36,914 nucleotides of DNA, from the NCBI GenBank assembly GCA_024404245.1, contig JAKSQH010000016.1, forward strand, positions 1 through 36,914, in the 5' to 3' direction. This document shows, piece by piece, positions 8,327-16,720 of this stretch. The DNA comes from Clostridia bacterium. GTDB lineage: Bacteria > Bacillota > Clostridia > Christensenellales > Aristaeellaceae. Below the pieces are notes generated by a model. The model saw only the letters and a program-made list of their open reading frames with translations. It did not search any database and was not told the origin of the DNA. Position 1 is the first letter of the stretch. The number at the start of each line of letters is the position of its first letter. The translations under genes and the position numbers were made by a program.

Positions 8327-8845
8327 ATGGACGCATACGACAATCTGCTCAATCGCCGTTCCTGCCGTGCCTATACCGATGAAATGCCTTCCGAAGAACT
8401 GATCGGGCGCGTGCTGAAAGCCGGAACTTACGCGGCTACAGGCAGGGGAAAACAGTCGCCTGTCATTATCGCGGTCACCGATAAAGCCATGCGCGACAGG
8501 CTGAGCGCCATGAACGCCGCCGTGATGGGCACAAGGGCGGACCCTTTCTACGGTGCTCCGGTTGTCCTGATTGTTCTGGCCGACCGCGGCATACCGACAT
8601 ACCTCTATGACGGTTCCTGTGTAATGCAGCAGCTGATGCTCGCCGCGAATGAGGCGGGTCTCGGTTCCTGCTGGATTCACCGCGCCAGGGAGGAATTCAA
8701 CAGCGATGAAGGCAAACAGATTCTGAAGGATCTCGGCATTGAAGGTGACTATGAAGGCATCGGTCACTGTGTGCTCGGTTTTGCCGCGGGTAAGGCGCGG
8801 GAACCCCTTCCCCGGAAAGACAACTACATATACTGGATCAGGTAA
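8327..8845 (+). CDS. Nitroreductase family protein (FMN-dependent)
   Basis: A 172-residue protein with the family's N-terminal phosphate-binding motif NRRSCRAY (9-16), the ATGRGKQSP segment, and a second FMN-contact region QQLMLAANEAGLGSCWIH. Nitroreductase-family enzymes are dimeric flavoproteins that use NAD(P)H to reduce nitro groups, quinones or other electrophiles; the natural substrate is rarely known. ATG 8327 follows AAAAGGAGA by 6 nt. A longer in-frame reading from 8117 has no ribosome binding site and would enclose the promoter, so it is rejected. The gene is monocistronic by the look of its flanking promoter and terminator. Confidence 0.92.
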   Translation: MDAYDNLLNRRSCRAYTDEMPSEELIGRVLKAGTYAATGRGKQSPVIIAVTDKAMRDRLSAMNAAVMGTRADPFYGAPVVLIVLADRGIPTYLYDGSCVMQQLMLAANEAGLGSCWIHRAREEFNSDEGKQILKDLGIEGDYEGIGHCVLGFAAGKAREPLPRKDNYIYWIR

Positions 8846-8881
8846 ACATGCGGCACACGGCTGATAACGCATCCGTTCCGA

Positions 8882-8905
8882 AACGGTCTGTGTCCGTTCT
8901 TTTTC
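8882..8905 (+). terminator. Probable terminator after the nitroreductase gene
   Basis: Short stem AACGG (8882-8886) / CCGTT (8894-8898) with a 7-nt loop, followed by CTTTTTC. The stem is only 5 bp, so termination may be partial. Confidence 0.5.
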
Positions 8906-8994
8906 TGTCATTTTCCCGCGGGCGAACCAGCCGGGGCGGGTCACTTCGGATACATTATTCTGTGACATTCGATGAATTCATGTAAGTTTTTCGC

Positions 8995-9023
8995 TTGATT
9001 TTCATTCGTCTGTTGGATACAAT
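8995..9023 (+). promoter_or_regulatory. Sigma-A promoter of the GGDEF gene
   Basis: TTGATT (8995-9000) and TACAAT (9018-9023) are separated by 17 bp, about 100 nt upstream of the GTG start at 9121. Confidence 0.75.
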
Positions 9024-9120
9024 ACAAATATGTCAAAAAACAGTCATTGCTGATCCCGGCACAGTGAAGCCGGATTTTCGGATTTTCCGAAATGACTGAG
9101 CAGGAAAGGGGGAACATTCT

Positions 9121-10266
9121 GTGGGAGAAGGCATTAACCTGACAGCCATCATCATCGCGGACCTGATGGGTGTCATTCTGACAGGCGTTACACTCGCCGG
9201 ATGCTCCTGGCGTTTCCGGCAGCGTGTTCCCGAAAGCCGCCCCCTGCTGTATCTGATTGTTTTCGTACTTCTGTCATGCGTGGCGGACACGGTTTCATTC
9301 ATCTTTGACGGGAAGCCGGGGACGCTCGCCCGTATCGCGGTTATTGCTTCCAACACATGGCTGTATGAGATGAACATGGTCACCGGTCTGTGCTGGATCT
9401 CATTTCTCTCGGCGCATCTGCATATCCGTGTCGCGAAAGCGCATATTCTGCTGCTGTTCGGCATCAGCGCCGTCTGCACGGTGATGCTCACCGTCAACCT
9501 GTTTGTCCCGTTTGTCTTCTCGGTTGACAGCGGCAATGTCTATCACCGTACGGGTCTGTTCGCGCTGTATCTGATACTGGATTTCATTTTCCTGGCGGAC
9601 GGGTTTGTTCTTTATCTCCTGGCGCGTAAAAAAGGCGGTATTCTGAGCTTCTTCCCCGTATGGCTGTTTGTTGTTCCCGTTGCGTTGGGAATGATCATAC
9701 AGTCGCGGAATTACGGCATCTCCGCCATATGGCCGTTTATTTCCATATCCGTTTCCGGCATGATTATCGGCCTGCAGAATGAGCAGGTCTTCCGGGATCA
9801 GCTGACAGGGCTTTACAGCCGGTTCTATCTTGATTATCTGAAGCGCAGGAATCACGGAAAACGCATGGTTCTTACGGCCATGATGCTGGATCTGGACGGC
9901 TTTAAAACGATCAATGACCGTTACGGGCACAAGGCCGGCGACGAAGCGTTGATCGCGGCCGCTGAAATCATGAACAGTTCCGTCGGTACGCTCGGAAGCG
10001 TGATCCGTTACGCCGGTGATGAGTTTATTATTCTGCTCAACACGCGGGATCAGGATCAGATTGACCGTTGCATAGCGGACATCCGCGGCGGCATGGAGGA
10101 ATACAACCGGACAACGGATAAAACCTTCCGCCTTTCTGTTTCAGTCGGCACATGTCCGCTGGATATGGCAAAGGATTCAGTCGACGATTTTCTCAGCACT
10201 GTCGACCGGAGAATGTATGAGGGTAAACGTTCCTCAGTCTCCAGTGATACACATGCGTCATTCTGA
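9121..10266 (+). CDS. Membrane-anchored GGDEF protein (probable diguanylate cyclase)
   Basis: A 381-residue protein with about seven hydrophobic helices in residues 5-215, then a GGDEF domain (about 220-375) that would make cyclic di-GMP from GTP at the cytoplasmic face. The catalytic loop is AGDEF (298-302), a variant found in active cyclases; the metal-binding LDLDGFKTIND and RYGHKAGDEAL segments are present. The inhibitory RxxD site expected just upstream is not seen (GTLGSVIRY instead), so product inhibition may be absent. The start is GTG, with AAAGGGGG 7-8 nt upstream. The gene is followed after 28 bp by the oxidoreductase gene and probably shares its transcript. The N-terminal sensor part matches no family I can name. 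Confidence 0.92.
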   Translation: MGEGINLTAIIIADLMGVILTGVTLAGCSWRFRQRVPESRPLLYLIVFVLLSCVADTVSFIFDGKPGTLARIAVIASNTWLYEMNMVTGLCWISFLSAHLHIRVAKAHILLLFGISAVCTVMLTVNLFVPFVFSVDSGNVYHRTGLFALYLILDFIFLADGFVLYLLARKKGGILSFFPVWLFVVPVALGMIIQSRNYGISAIWPFISISVSGMIIGLQNEQVFRDQLTGLYSRFYLDYLKRRNHGKRMVLTAMMLDLDGFKTINDRYGHKAGDEALIAAAEIMNSSVGTLGSVIRYAGDEFIILLNTRDQDQIDRCIADIRGGMEEYNRTTDKTFRLSVSVGTCPLDMAKDSVDDFLSTVDRRMYEGKRSSVSSDTHASF

Positions 10267-10294
10267 CATATTATGCTGATCGGAGGAATCATTT

Positions 10295-11278
10295 ATGATC
10301 CGGCTCGGTATTCTCGGCACAGGCAGAATCGTTGACCGGGTAATGGTGGACATGCCCAACGCGAAGGAAATCACGGTGGCCGCCATCGCGTCCAGAAGTG
10401 CCGACCGCGCCCGCGCGGCCGCTGAAAAATTCGGCATACCGCGGTCCTACGGCAGCTATGAAGAGTTGGCGGAAAGCGCTGAGGTGGATCTGGTCTATAT
10501 TGCCACACCGCATCCCTGCCACATTGACAACGCCGTCATGATGATGCGGCACGGAAAGCATGTGCTTTGTGAAAAGCCGATAGCGGTCAATAGCGCGGAG
10601 ACCGCCGCGATGATCTCCTGCGCGAAGGAAAACGGCGTATTCCTGATGGAAGCCATGTGGTCGCGCTTTATGCCGGCCAATATCAAAGCAAAAGAGCTTG
10701 CCGACAGCGGCGCAATCGGCACACTGCGCCATCTGAGCGGTAACTTTTCCTATCCCGGCAGATATGATGTGAATGACCGCGTCTACGCGCTGGATATGGC
10801 AGGCGGCGCGCTGCTGGATCTCGGCATCTATCCGCTGATGGAGATTATGATGTTCCTCGGGCCGGATCCCGAAAAGGTAACGGCATACACGCAAAAAGCC
10901 CCGAACGGCGCCGATATGCGCACCAGCGCCCAGATGCTGTACCCTTCCGGCGCTACGGCACAGTTCTTCTGCGGCATGGATGCCGCGGCGGAACAGACAA
11001 TGAACGTTTACGGTTCGGAAGGTTGGCTGGAGATCCCGGACTTCTGGCACGCGACCCGGGTTATTCTGCACCGTTCAGGTGAAAAGGAACAGGTTTTCGA
11101 ATTCGCGCCGGAAAACGAGGGGCATCATTACGAATTCGACCACGCCGCGCGGTGTATCACGGAGGGGCTGAAGGAATCCCCCGCTGTGCCGCTCGCGGAA
11201 TCGCTGGCCGCCGCGAAAATCTGCACAGCCATGCGCCGTGAAATGGACCTCGTTTATCCGATGGATATTCCCGTATAA
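10295..11278 (+). CDS. Gfo/Idh/MocA family NAD(P)-dependent oxidoreductase
   Basis: A 327-residue cytoplasmic oxidoreductase. The N-terminal Rossmann fold has GILGTGRIV at 5-13; the conserved EKP motif, with the catalytic-type lysine at 94, follows GKHVLC; the C-terminal part (about 130-325) carries the alpha/beta substrate domain with the GGALLDLGIYPL segment. This subgroup resembles dimeric dihydrodiol/xylose dehydrogenases, so a sugar or sugar-derived substrate is likely but not specified. GGAGG lies 8 nt before the ATG. It is 28 bp downstream of the GGDEF gene with no promoter between, and is closed by a strong terminator. Its placement next to the glycan-use genes fits a role in sugar oxidation. 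Confidence 0.93.
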   Translation: MIRLGILGTGRIVDRVMVDMPNAKEITVAAIASRSADRARAAAEKFGIPRSYGSYEELAESAEVDLVYIATPHPCHIDNAVMMMRHGKHVLCEKPIAVNSAETAAMISCAKENGVFLMEAMWSRFMPANIKAKELADSGAIGTLRHLSGNFSYPGRYDVNDRVYALDMAGGALLDLGIYPLMEIMMFLGPDPEKVTAYTQKAPNGADMRTSAQMLYPSGATAQFFCGMDAAAEQTMNVYGSEGWLEIPDFWHATRVILHRSGEKEQVFEFAPENEGHHYEFDHAARCITEGLKESPAVPLAESLAAAKICTAMRREMDLVYPMDIPV

Positions 11279-11287
11279 ACCGGTTTC

Positions 11288-11333
11288 ATACAAAGATTCC
11301 CCGGAACGGTCCGGGGAATCTTTGTATTGTTTT
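11288..11333 (+). terminator. Strong intrinsic terminator of the oxidoreductase gene
   Basis: Perfect 17-bp stem at 11288-11304 / 11311-11327 with loop AACGGT, followed by TGTTTTTG. It lies between convergent genes. On the minus strand no T-run follows the stem, so it mainly serves the plus strand. Confidence 0.95.
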
Positions 11334-11336
11334 TGA

Positions 11337-13793
11337 TTATTTTGTTTTCTTCAGCACAAGCACATTCACTGACAGCGCGGGAGCTTCATATGTAAACCCT
11401 CCGCGTGACGCGCCTGTCAGTGCGGTCACATCGTCATGCACATTTTCAGGGCATTCGATGCTGTTCCCGTCCTCCGCGCCTCCGGTCATCAGCTGCACCG
11501 TATAATCCGGTTCTACATCGCAGTCCAGCGTGATTTCCACAGGTTCACGCGCATCATCAAAGTTGACGATCTTCACAATCACCTGATCATCCGTGTCCGT
11601 AACCACCGACCCCATCGCGGGATAAACCGGCAACCCGGCACAGCCGATCTCCTCACCGTTGATTTCCATACGCACGGTATGCCCGGTTACGGTATACTTC
11701 AGATGATTCCATTCGTTTTCTTTCAGGCACACATCAACAGCGTCCGAAAGCGGCTCCGGCGGGAAGCTCCCGCGCACCAGACGCGACCTGCCGCCGGACA
11801 GCAGCCAGCGGTTCACCTCCAGGAAACGCATGCTCCACGGATCACACGGGTTCGGATTCGTGCGGTCATAGTAGGACAGGGGTTTCGGTGAAACGAGGAT
11901 ACCGAGCGCGATATCCTTCCCTGCTTCGCAGAAGACGTCCGTTTCAAATGTTCCTTCACGGTACGCCTCTCCGTCCTCAAGCATCACCAGCGGATATACC
12001 GTGAACGGAAACGCCGGCATGCCGGGTTCCGTAACCCGGCGAACGGTAATCTCACCGTCATTTCCGGTTTCATGCTCCGCCAGAATATTCCGGGTCGGCT
12101 TCACACTTTTCCCGTTCCACACAGGGTTCCTGTATCTCACACCGTCATCGCCGGACAGTGCGGGCCAGCCGTGGATATCATACCGCAGCTGCCGTATCTG
12201 TTCATCGGACGCGACAACATGTCTGCCCCGGTTCCCGCCGAACAGCCGCCAGCAGTAATAGGTCGGTATCGCGAAACTGCGGTAGTTGTCATAGATTATC
12301 AGATTCGGGAACCATGACCCGTAATGCGCATGCTGAAACAGCGGCGCGTAGGATGCCAGCTTCACCTTGTCCTGGTTGCGTTCAAAGCCGACCATGAACA
12401 TAGCCTCAGCCACAGCCGCGCGCAGCTGTCCTTCATAGGTCTGGTTCACCGAGAATTCACCTACAAACACATCCGCGTCCTTCCGGTCATAGCGGTCATA
12501 CAGCGTAATGTTTTCCGCGAAGAACTCCGGCATATTGTAAAAATGGTCATCGGCGATGTCCGTTTCCAGTTTCCGGGTACGGCCGCGGTCATCCGCGATG
12601 ATTTTCAGATGCGGCCAGCGCGCGAGCACGGCATTCCTGACCGTATCGTACCGCCGTTCATATTCCGGTCCGGAGTTTTCGTTGCCGATTTCCAGATAAT
12701 CCAGTCTGAAAGGCGCCTCATGCCCGTTCCTCGCGCGCACCGCGCCCCACCCTGAATCAGAGGGACCCAGCGCGTATTCCAGCGCGCCAAGTATGTCCTC
12801 AAGCATATCCGCCTGTTCGCGCTCATCAAAGTAATGCGGACCGCGTCCCTGGCAGGTCATGCCACAGTTGCATACATACAGCGGGGCGACATTCAGATCC
12901 TCACACAGCTGCAGATACTCATGAAAGCCGAGTCCGTTGGTTGTTCTGTAATGCCACAGCAGCCAGTGTGACGGGCGTTCCCATACGGGGCCGATCGTGT
13001 TCCGGAAATACCATACGGTATCCATTGTGAAGCCTTCCACAATGCATCCGCCCGGGAAACGCATAAAGGCCGGATTCATGTCACGCAGCTTCTCCGCCAG
13101 GTCCTTTCTCAGACCGTGCCCCATAAAAGTATCCGCCGGCATCAGGGATGTGAAGCCGAGCAGCACCGTTCCCCCATCCGGGCATGTGATCCGGAATACG
13201 GCATTGCCTGTTGTCACGGAAGCGGTCAGTTCAGCGTCACAGCGGGTCCATCCGCCCGGCTGTACGGTCATTTCGGCCCGGGCGGATACCGTTCCGTTTT
13301 CTTCGGCTGTCAGCAGCAGGTGTACGCGGCTTTCGGCTTTCGCGAACATGTAGAAAACATATTTCTTTCCCTTTTCCTGCGGTATACCGGCATAGCCGGT
13401 ATTGAAAACACTGCCCCCGGCGGTAAAATCAACGCGGAGCGACGCTTTCCGTTTTTCGTTCAGCACATCGCCGGTTTCAAGTTTCATTTCCGCGCGCTCA
13501 CTGTACCACGCGGGCACCGGGGTCGGCGCGGTGGCGTTATCCTTCATCCATTGTGTCATGCCCTCGCCGTTATTGAACTCATCGAGCCATCCGGTCGGCG
13601 AAACAAACGTTTTCCCGCCGTCATGCGATACGCAGCCTTCAGGCAGCAGTGAATCCTCAAAGGAACGGTTTCTGAGCATTTCCGGATACAGACCGCCGTC
13701 TCCGGCATGGCTGATATCCTCAAAGAAGAGCCCGTAGAGGTCCGGCGTTACCGGAAAACGTTTTTCGGCTGTTCTGATATCAATTCTGCTCAT
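11337..13793 (-). CDS. GH51 alpha-L-arabinofuranosidase
   Basis: An 818-residue enzyme of the long GH51 type. The family start pattern is PDLYGLFFEDISHAGDGG (residues 17-34). A beta-rich carbohydrate-binding-like insert (about 85-225) precedes the catalytic barrel, and the C-terminal arabinofuranosidase domain spans about 600-815. The acid/base is E372 in EIGNENSG; the nucleophile is E446 in VGEFSVN. It releases terminal L-arabinose from arabinoxylan or arabinan side chains. There is no signal peptide, so it works on imported oligosaccharides. AAGGAG precedes the ATG by 7-8 nt. It is the last gene of a minus-strand group after a 155-bp gap from the GH29 gene. Confidence 0.94.
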   Translation of the reverse strand: MSRIDIRTAEKRFPVTPDLYGLFFEDISHAGDGGLYPEMLRNRSFEDSLLPEGCVSHDGGKTFVSPTGWLDEFNNGEGMTQWMKDNATAPTPVPAWYSERAEMKLETGDVLNEKRKASLRVDFTAGGSVFNTGYAGIPQEKGKKYVFYMFAKAESRVHLLLTAEENGTVSARAEMTVQPGGWTRCDAELTASVTTGNAVFRITCPDGGTVLLGFTSLMPADTFMGHGLRKDLAEKLRDMNPAFMRFPGGCIVEGFTMDTVWYFRNTIGPVWERPSHWLLWHYRTTNGLGFHEYLQLCEDLNVAPLYVCNCGMTCQGRGPHYFDEREQADMLEDILGALEYALGPSDSGWGAVRARNGHEAPFRLDYLEIGNENSGPEYERRYDTVRNAVLARWPHLKIIADDRGRTRKLETDIADDHFYNMPEFFAENITLYDRYDRKDADVFVGEFSVNQTYEGQLRAAVAEAMFMVGFERNQDKVKLASYAPLFQHAHYGSWFPNLIIYDNYRSFAIPTYYCWRLFGGNRGRHVVASDEQIRQLRYDIHGWPALSGDDGVRYRNPVWNGKSVKPTRNILAEHETGNDGEITVRRVTEPGMPAFPFTVYPLVMLEDGEAYREGTFETDVFCEAGKDIALGILVSPKPLSYYDRTNPNPCDPWSMRFLEVNRWLLSGGRSRLVRGSFPPEPLSDAVDVCLKENEWNHLKYTVTGHTVRMEINGEEIGCAGLPVYPAMGSVVTDTDDQVIVKIVNFDDAREPVEITLDCDVEPDYTVQLMTGGAEDGNSIECPENVHDDVTALTGASRGGFTYEAPALSVNVLVLKKTK

Positions 13794-13859
13794 GGTCGAT
13801 TCTCCTTCATTTTACGCGGTATACAAACTGCCGTGTGAGGCATGACCCTCTCCACGGCG

Positions 13860-13870
13860 GTAAACTTTAC
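13860..13870. promoter_or_regulatory. Palindrome upstream of the arabinofuranosidase gene (possible operator)
   Basis: Perfect dyad GTAAA-C-TTTAC, 67 bp before the GH51 start. It resembles half-sites of LacI-family sugar regulators but lacks their usual central CG. No clear promoter hexamers accompany it, so the operator call rests on symmetry and location. Confidence 0.3.
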
Positions 13871-13948
13871 ATGAGAAGCACCCGCGGCCTGTTTCAGCGC
13901 CGTCGGTAGAATTTCTCCATCCGGTTCGGCCGTTTCTCCCGCTCGGGC

Positions 13949-15394
13949 TTACTCAAATGTGATTTCCAGCGCGCACGCGTAATCGGACGGCATCTTTTCA
14001 GGCAGATCGGCAATAACGATTCCGCCATGCTGTACAAAAGGAACCTCGCCGGCGCCCAGCAGACGGATGCCCTTTACACGCTCCGTCTCCTTCAGTGATG
14101 TAATCACCGCGTTGCGCCTGTTGTTCGGCTTCATGATAAAGGCATACAGTTTTCCGTCCTTCTGTACAAAGCGGAAATCGTCATCATCCCACGGCACCTG
14201 TTCCTCGGTAAAGCCGGAGATGATCACGCTCGCGTGTCCTTCTCCGGATACGCGCCACGGACGCGTTCCGTAAACAGCCTCGCCGTTGATCGCGAACCAC
14301 TTTGCCAGTTCATCCAGAATCCATTCGGCCTGCTCGTCAATCGTGCCGTCCGGCCGCTGCAGAATATTCAGCAGCATCGTGCCGTTCTTCGCGATGGAAT
14401 CGATCAGAATATCAATAATATGTCTCGGATGCTTATACACCGCTTTCCTGTCATAGAACCATCCGCCGATGCACGTTTCACTCTGCCAGGGTTCAGGGTT
14501 GATATCCGGCAGTTGGCTGCGTTCCACATCCATCACACCGACGCGGTAGATCCGCGGGTCACGGCTCTTCTGCGTATATACGGCGCGGTTTTCACCGTAA
14601 AGCCCGATTGACTGGTTATACAGCCTTGCCACCGCCTCAAGACCCCATCTGAAGTCGGCGTCCGGCGCGTCATTCTTTTCGCCGAATGGCAGGTTGCTGT
14701 CGGAATACAGCAGATCCGGCTGATACTTGTCAATTATTTCCTGCATTACCTTCAGCCAGTATTCATGGAATTCCGGGTTGGAAGTCAGCCAGGTCCATTT
14801 TGACCAGTCCTGTGAATCGCCCACATGCTCAAAGTTGTTATGATAGAAATCACGGTACGCCGGGTCATTTCCGTCATACGGAACACCCTTCCACGGTCCG
14901 TACTCATCATGGCCTTTGTTGACCCACCACCAGGCGAAAGACGCGCCGAGATGCTCGGTCATGCCGAATGGCAGGCCGTATTTCTTCGCGGCTTTCTTCC
15001 ACTCACCGCAGATGTCGCGGTGCGGCCCGACCTTCACACTGTTCATGCGGTTCAGGTCGGAATCGAAATTGAAGAAATGATCATGATGGGACGCCTGCGC
15101 GACAAAGAAGCGCGCGCCGGCTTTGTAATACTTTTCCATCAGCGCGTCCGGATCGAACTTCTCGGCCTTCCACAGCGCGCATACATCCTTCCAGCCGAAC
15201 TGGCTCGGATGCCCGTATGTCCGCAGGTGATACTGATACTGCTCTGTGTGCTGCAGATACATGTTCCGCGCGTACCAGTCGCCGCACATCGGTACGGACT
15301 GCGGGCCCCAGTGTGCCCAGATGCCGAACTTGGCATCCCGGTACCAGTCCGGGCACTGATAGGTTCTCAGAGATTCAAAAGTCGGCTCAAACAT
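13949..15394 (-). CDS. GH29 alpha-L-fucosidase family protein
   Basis: A 481-residue glycosidase without a signal peptide. The family's N-terminal pattern is present (DAKFGIWAHWGPQSVP, then DWYARNMY), as are HHDHFFNFDS in place of the usual HHDGF, the tail signature KNGTMLLNILQRPDG, and a C-terminal beta domain from about 375. The likely nucleophile is D232 in LLYSDSN; the typical motif is W-D-G, so this belongs to a divergent subgroup whose true sugar may not be fucose. GGGAGGA lies 5 nt before the ATG. It follows the sugar dehydrogenase gene by 19 bp, so the two are one transcription unit. Confidence 0.9.
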   Translation of the reverse strand: MFEPTFESLRTYQCPDWYRDAKFGIWAHWGPQSVPMCGDWYARNMYLQHTEQYQYHLRTYGHPSQFGWKDVCALWKAEKFDPDALMEKYYKAGARFFVAQASHHDHFFNFDSDLNRMNSVKVGPHRDICGEWKKAAKKYGLPFGMTEHLGASFAWWWVNKGHDEYGPWKGVPYDGNDPAYRDFYHNNFEHVGDSQDWSKWTWLTSNPEFHEYWLKVMQEIIDKYQPDLLYSDSNLPFGEKNDAPDADFRWGLEAVARLYNQSIGLYGENRAVYTQKSRDPRIYRVGVMDVERSQLPDINPEPWQSETCIGGWFYDRKAVYKHPRHIIDILIDSIAKNGTMLLNILQRPDGTIDEQAEWILDELAKWFAINGEAVYGTRPWRVSGEGHASVIISGFTEEQVPWDDDDFRFVQKDGKLYAFIMKPNNRRNAVITSLKETERVKGIRLLGAGEVPFVQHGGIVIADLPEKMPSDYACALEITFE

Positions 15395-15413
15395 GCTTGT
15401 TCCTCCCTTATTT

Positions 15414-16619
15414 TCAACGTTCGGTATTAATAAAATCCTTGTTCCAGATCACAGCCGTCTTCATCGGCGCGCTCTTGCAGTATATCTCGTTCTCGTAAGC
15501 CGCGATGGGATCCTCCGCGAAACGGTCACGGTCAATCAGACCCACAATCTCGTCATAGCGGCTTACCGCGAGCATTTCGATTGCCTTCTCCATGTGATCC
15601 TGCCGGAAGTTGATCGAACCGAAAATCAGGTGATTTTCAAAACCGAAGGGCATTGTATCAAAGGTGACCTTCGGGCCCAGAGAAAAGCTGTTGTACAGGC
15701 CGTTACATCCGAGCACTCTATGTCTGAATGCGATCTCATGCTCAATGTTCGTTCCGCTGACGCCGATGAACGTTGTCGCGCGGCCGCCCAGCGCGGCGCG
15801 GATCGCGTCCGCCAGATCGGCCGGATCATCATATCTGCTCTGCACATACACGGCATCCGTCTGCTCAAGCGCGAATTTCACCTTGTATGTATCCGGGTCG
15901 CTTCTTCCGACAAACACAATTTTCGCGTCCGGATGCGCCTGATGAATCACATCCCCGATAAACATGCCCGTTGTGCCGAGGCCGAAAATAACCGTACGTT
16001 CAAAAATCTCATCCGCGGCAATCGGACGCGCCTCTTCAAGGGAACAGCCGTGCCGGCGCGCCGTCTGCCGGAACCGATGCGCGCTGCCGAGGTCCTCCAT
16101 GCGTTCCAGCTGAAACAGCATGCATGAGAACGGATCCGGAAACACCATCTTTTTCGCGAAGGACAGATCAAGCTTCCCGTCATGCACATAGCCGTCCGGA
16201 ATCTTCAGCAGCATATCCGGATTCACATACATATCGTCGCAGAACAGTCCGTCCGCCTGATCGCACCCATATTCAAAATAGGTCTCGTCCTCCGTATAGC
16301 GGGTCGGATCCACACTATCACCGCCGCGGATCAGTACAATCGCGAAGCGGTTCTGTTCCGGCACCCACACAATACCCTCATGACCGTTGATCAGCCGTTT
16401 CTGCCCCGCCGGGAACTTGGGCGTCAGCTCGCCGCGTTTTCCCATCATCATCAGTTCATGATCCGTTCCGCAGAAGCCGACCATGACCGGATGCACAAGA
16501 ATTCCCTCTTTCAGCGGTTCACCGCGCAGCCGCTGACGCGGCGGATTAATCACTTCCACCTCGCCGTATACAAGCGGATGTTCCGGATCATTCTGAAAAT
16601 ACGTTCCGATCGATTTCAT
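15414..16619 (-). CDS. Zinc-dependent sugar (glucose 1-dehydrogenase-like) dehydrogenase
   Basis: A 401-residue member of the medium-chain dehydrogenase family, closest in pattern to glucose dehydrogenases. Catalytic zinc ligands are C50 (GFCGTDHE) and H80-E81 (NGHEG); the NAD(P)-binding motif GLGTTGMFIG is near 213-222. The structural-zinc cysteine cluster of many alcohol dehydrogenases is not obvious. The start at ATG 16619 is chosen because GGGGGA lies 6-7 nt upstream; the in-frame ATG at 16646 has no such site. The enzyme would oxidise an aldose at C1 to a lactone; given the neighbouring GH29 and GH51 genes, fucose, arabinose or another freed sugar is a plausible substrate. No convincing promoter was found in 16620-16720. 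Confidence 0.88.
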   Translation of the reverse strand: MKSIGTYFQNDPEHPLVYGEVEVINPPRQRLRGEPLKEGILVHPVMVGFCGTDHELMMMGKRGELTPKFPAGQKRLINGHEGIVWVPEQNRFAIVLIRGGDSVDPTRYTEDETYFEYGCDQADGLFCDDMYVNPDMLLKIPDGYVHDGKLDLSFAKKMVFPDPFSCMLFQLERMEDLGSAHRFRQTARRHGCSLEEARPIAADEIFERTVIFGLGTTGMFIGDVIHQAHPDAKIVFVGRSDPDTYKVKFALEQTDAVYVQSRYDDPADLADAIRAALGGRATTFIGVSGTNIEHEIAFRHRVLGCNGLYNSFSLGPKVTFDTMPFGFENHLIFGSINFRQDHMEKAIEMLAVSRYDEIVGLIDRDRFAEDPIAAYENEIYCKSAPMKTAVIWNKDFINTER

Positions 16620-16720
16620 CTGATTCCCCCAATTTCTTTTTTTCATTACCGTTCCGCCGCGAGGAAAAGCACAGCGTTTTCATACAGGTTGCCCGGATAG
16701 ACTGCCGCCCGGCTGTTTGC

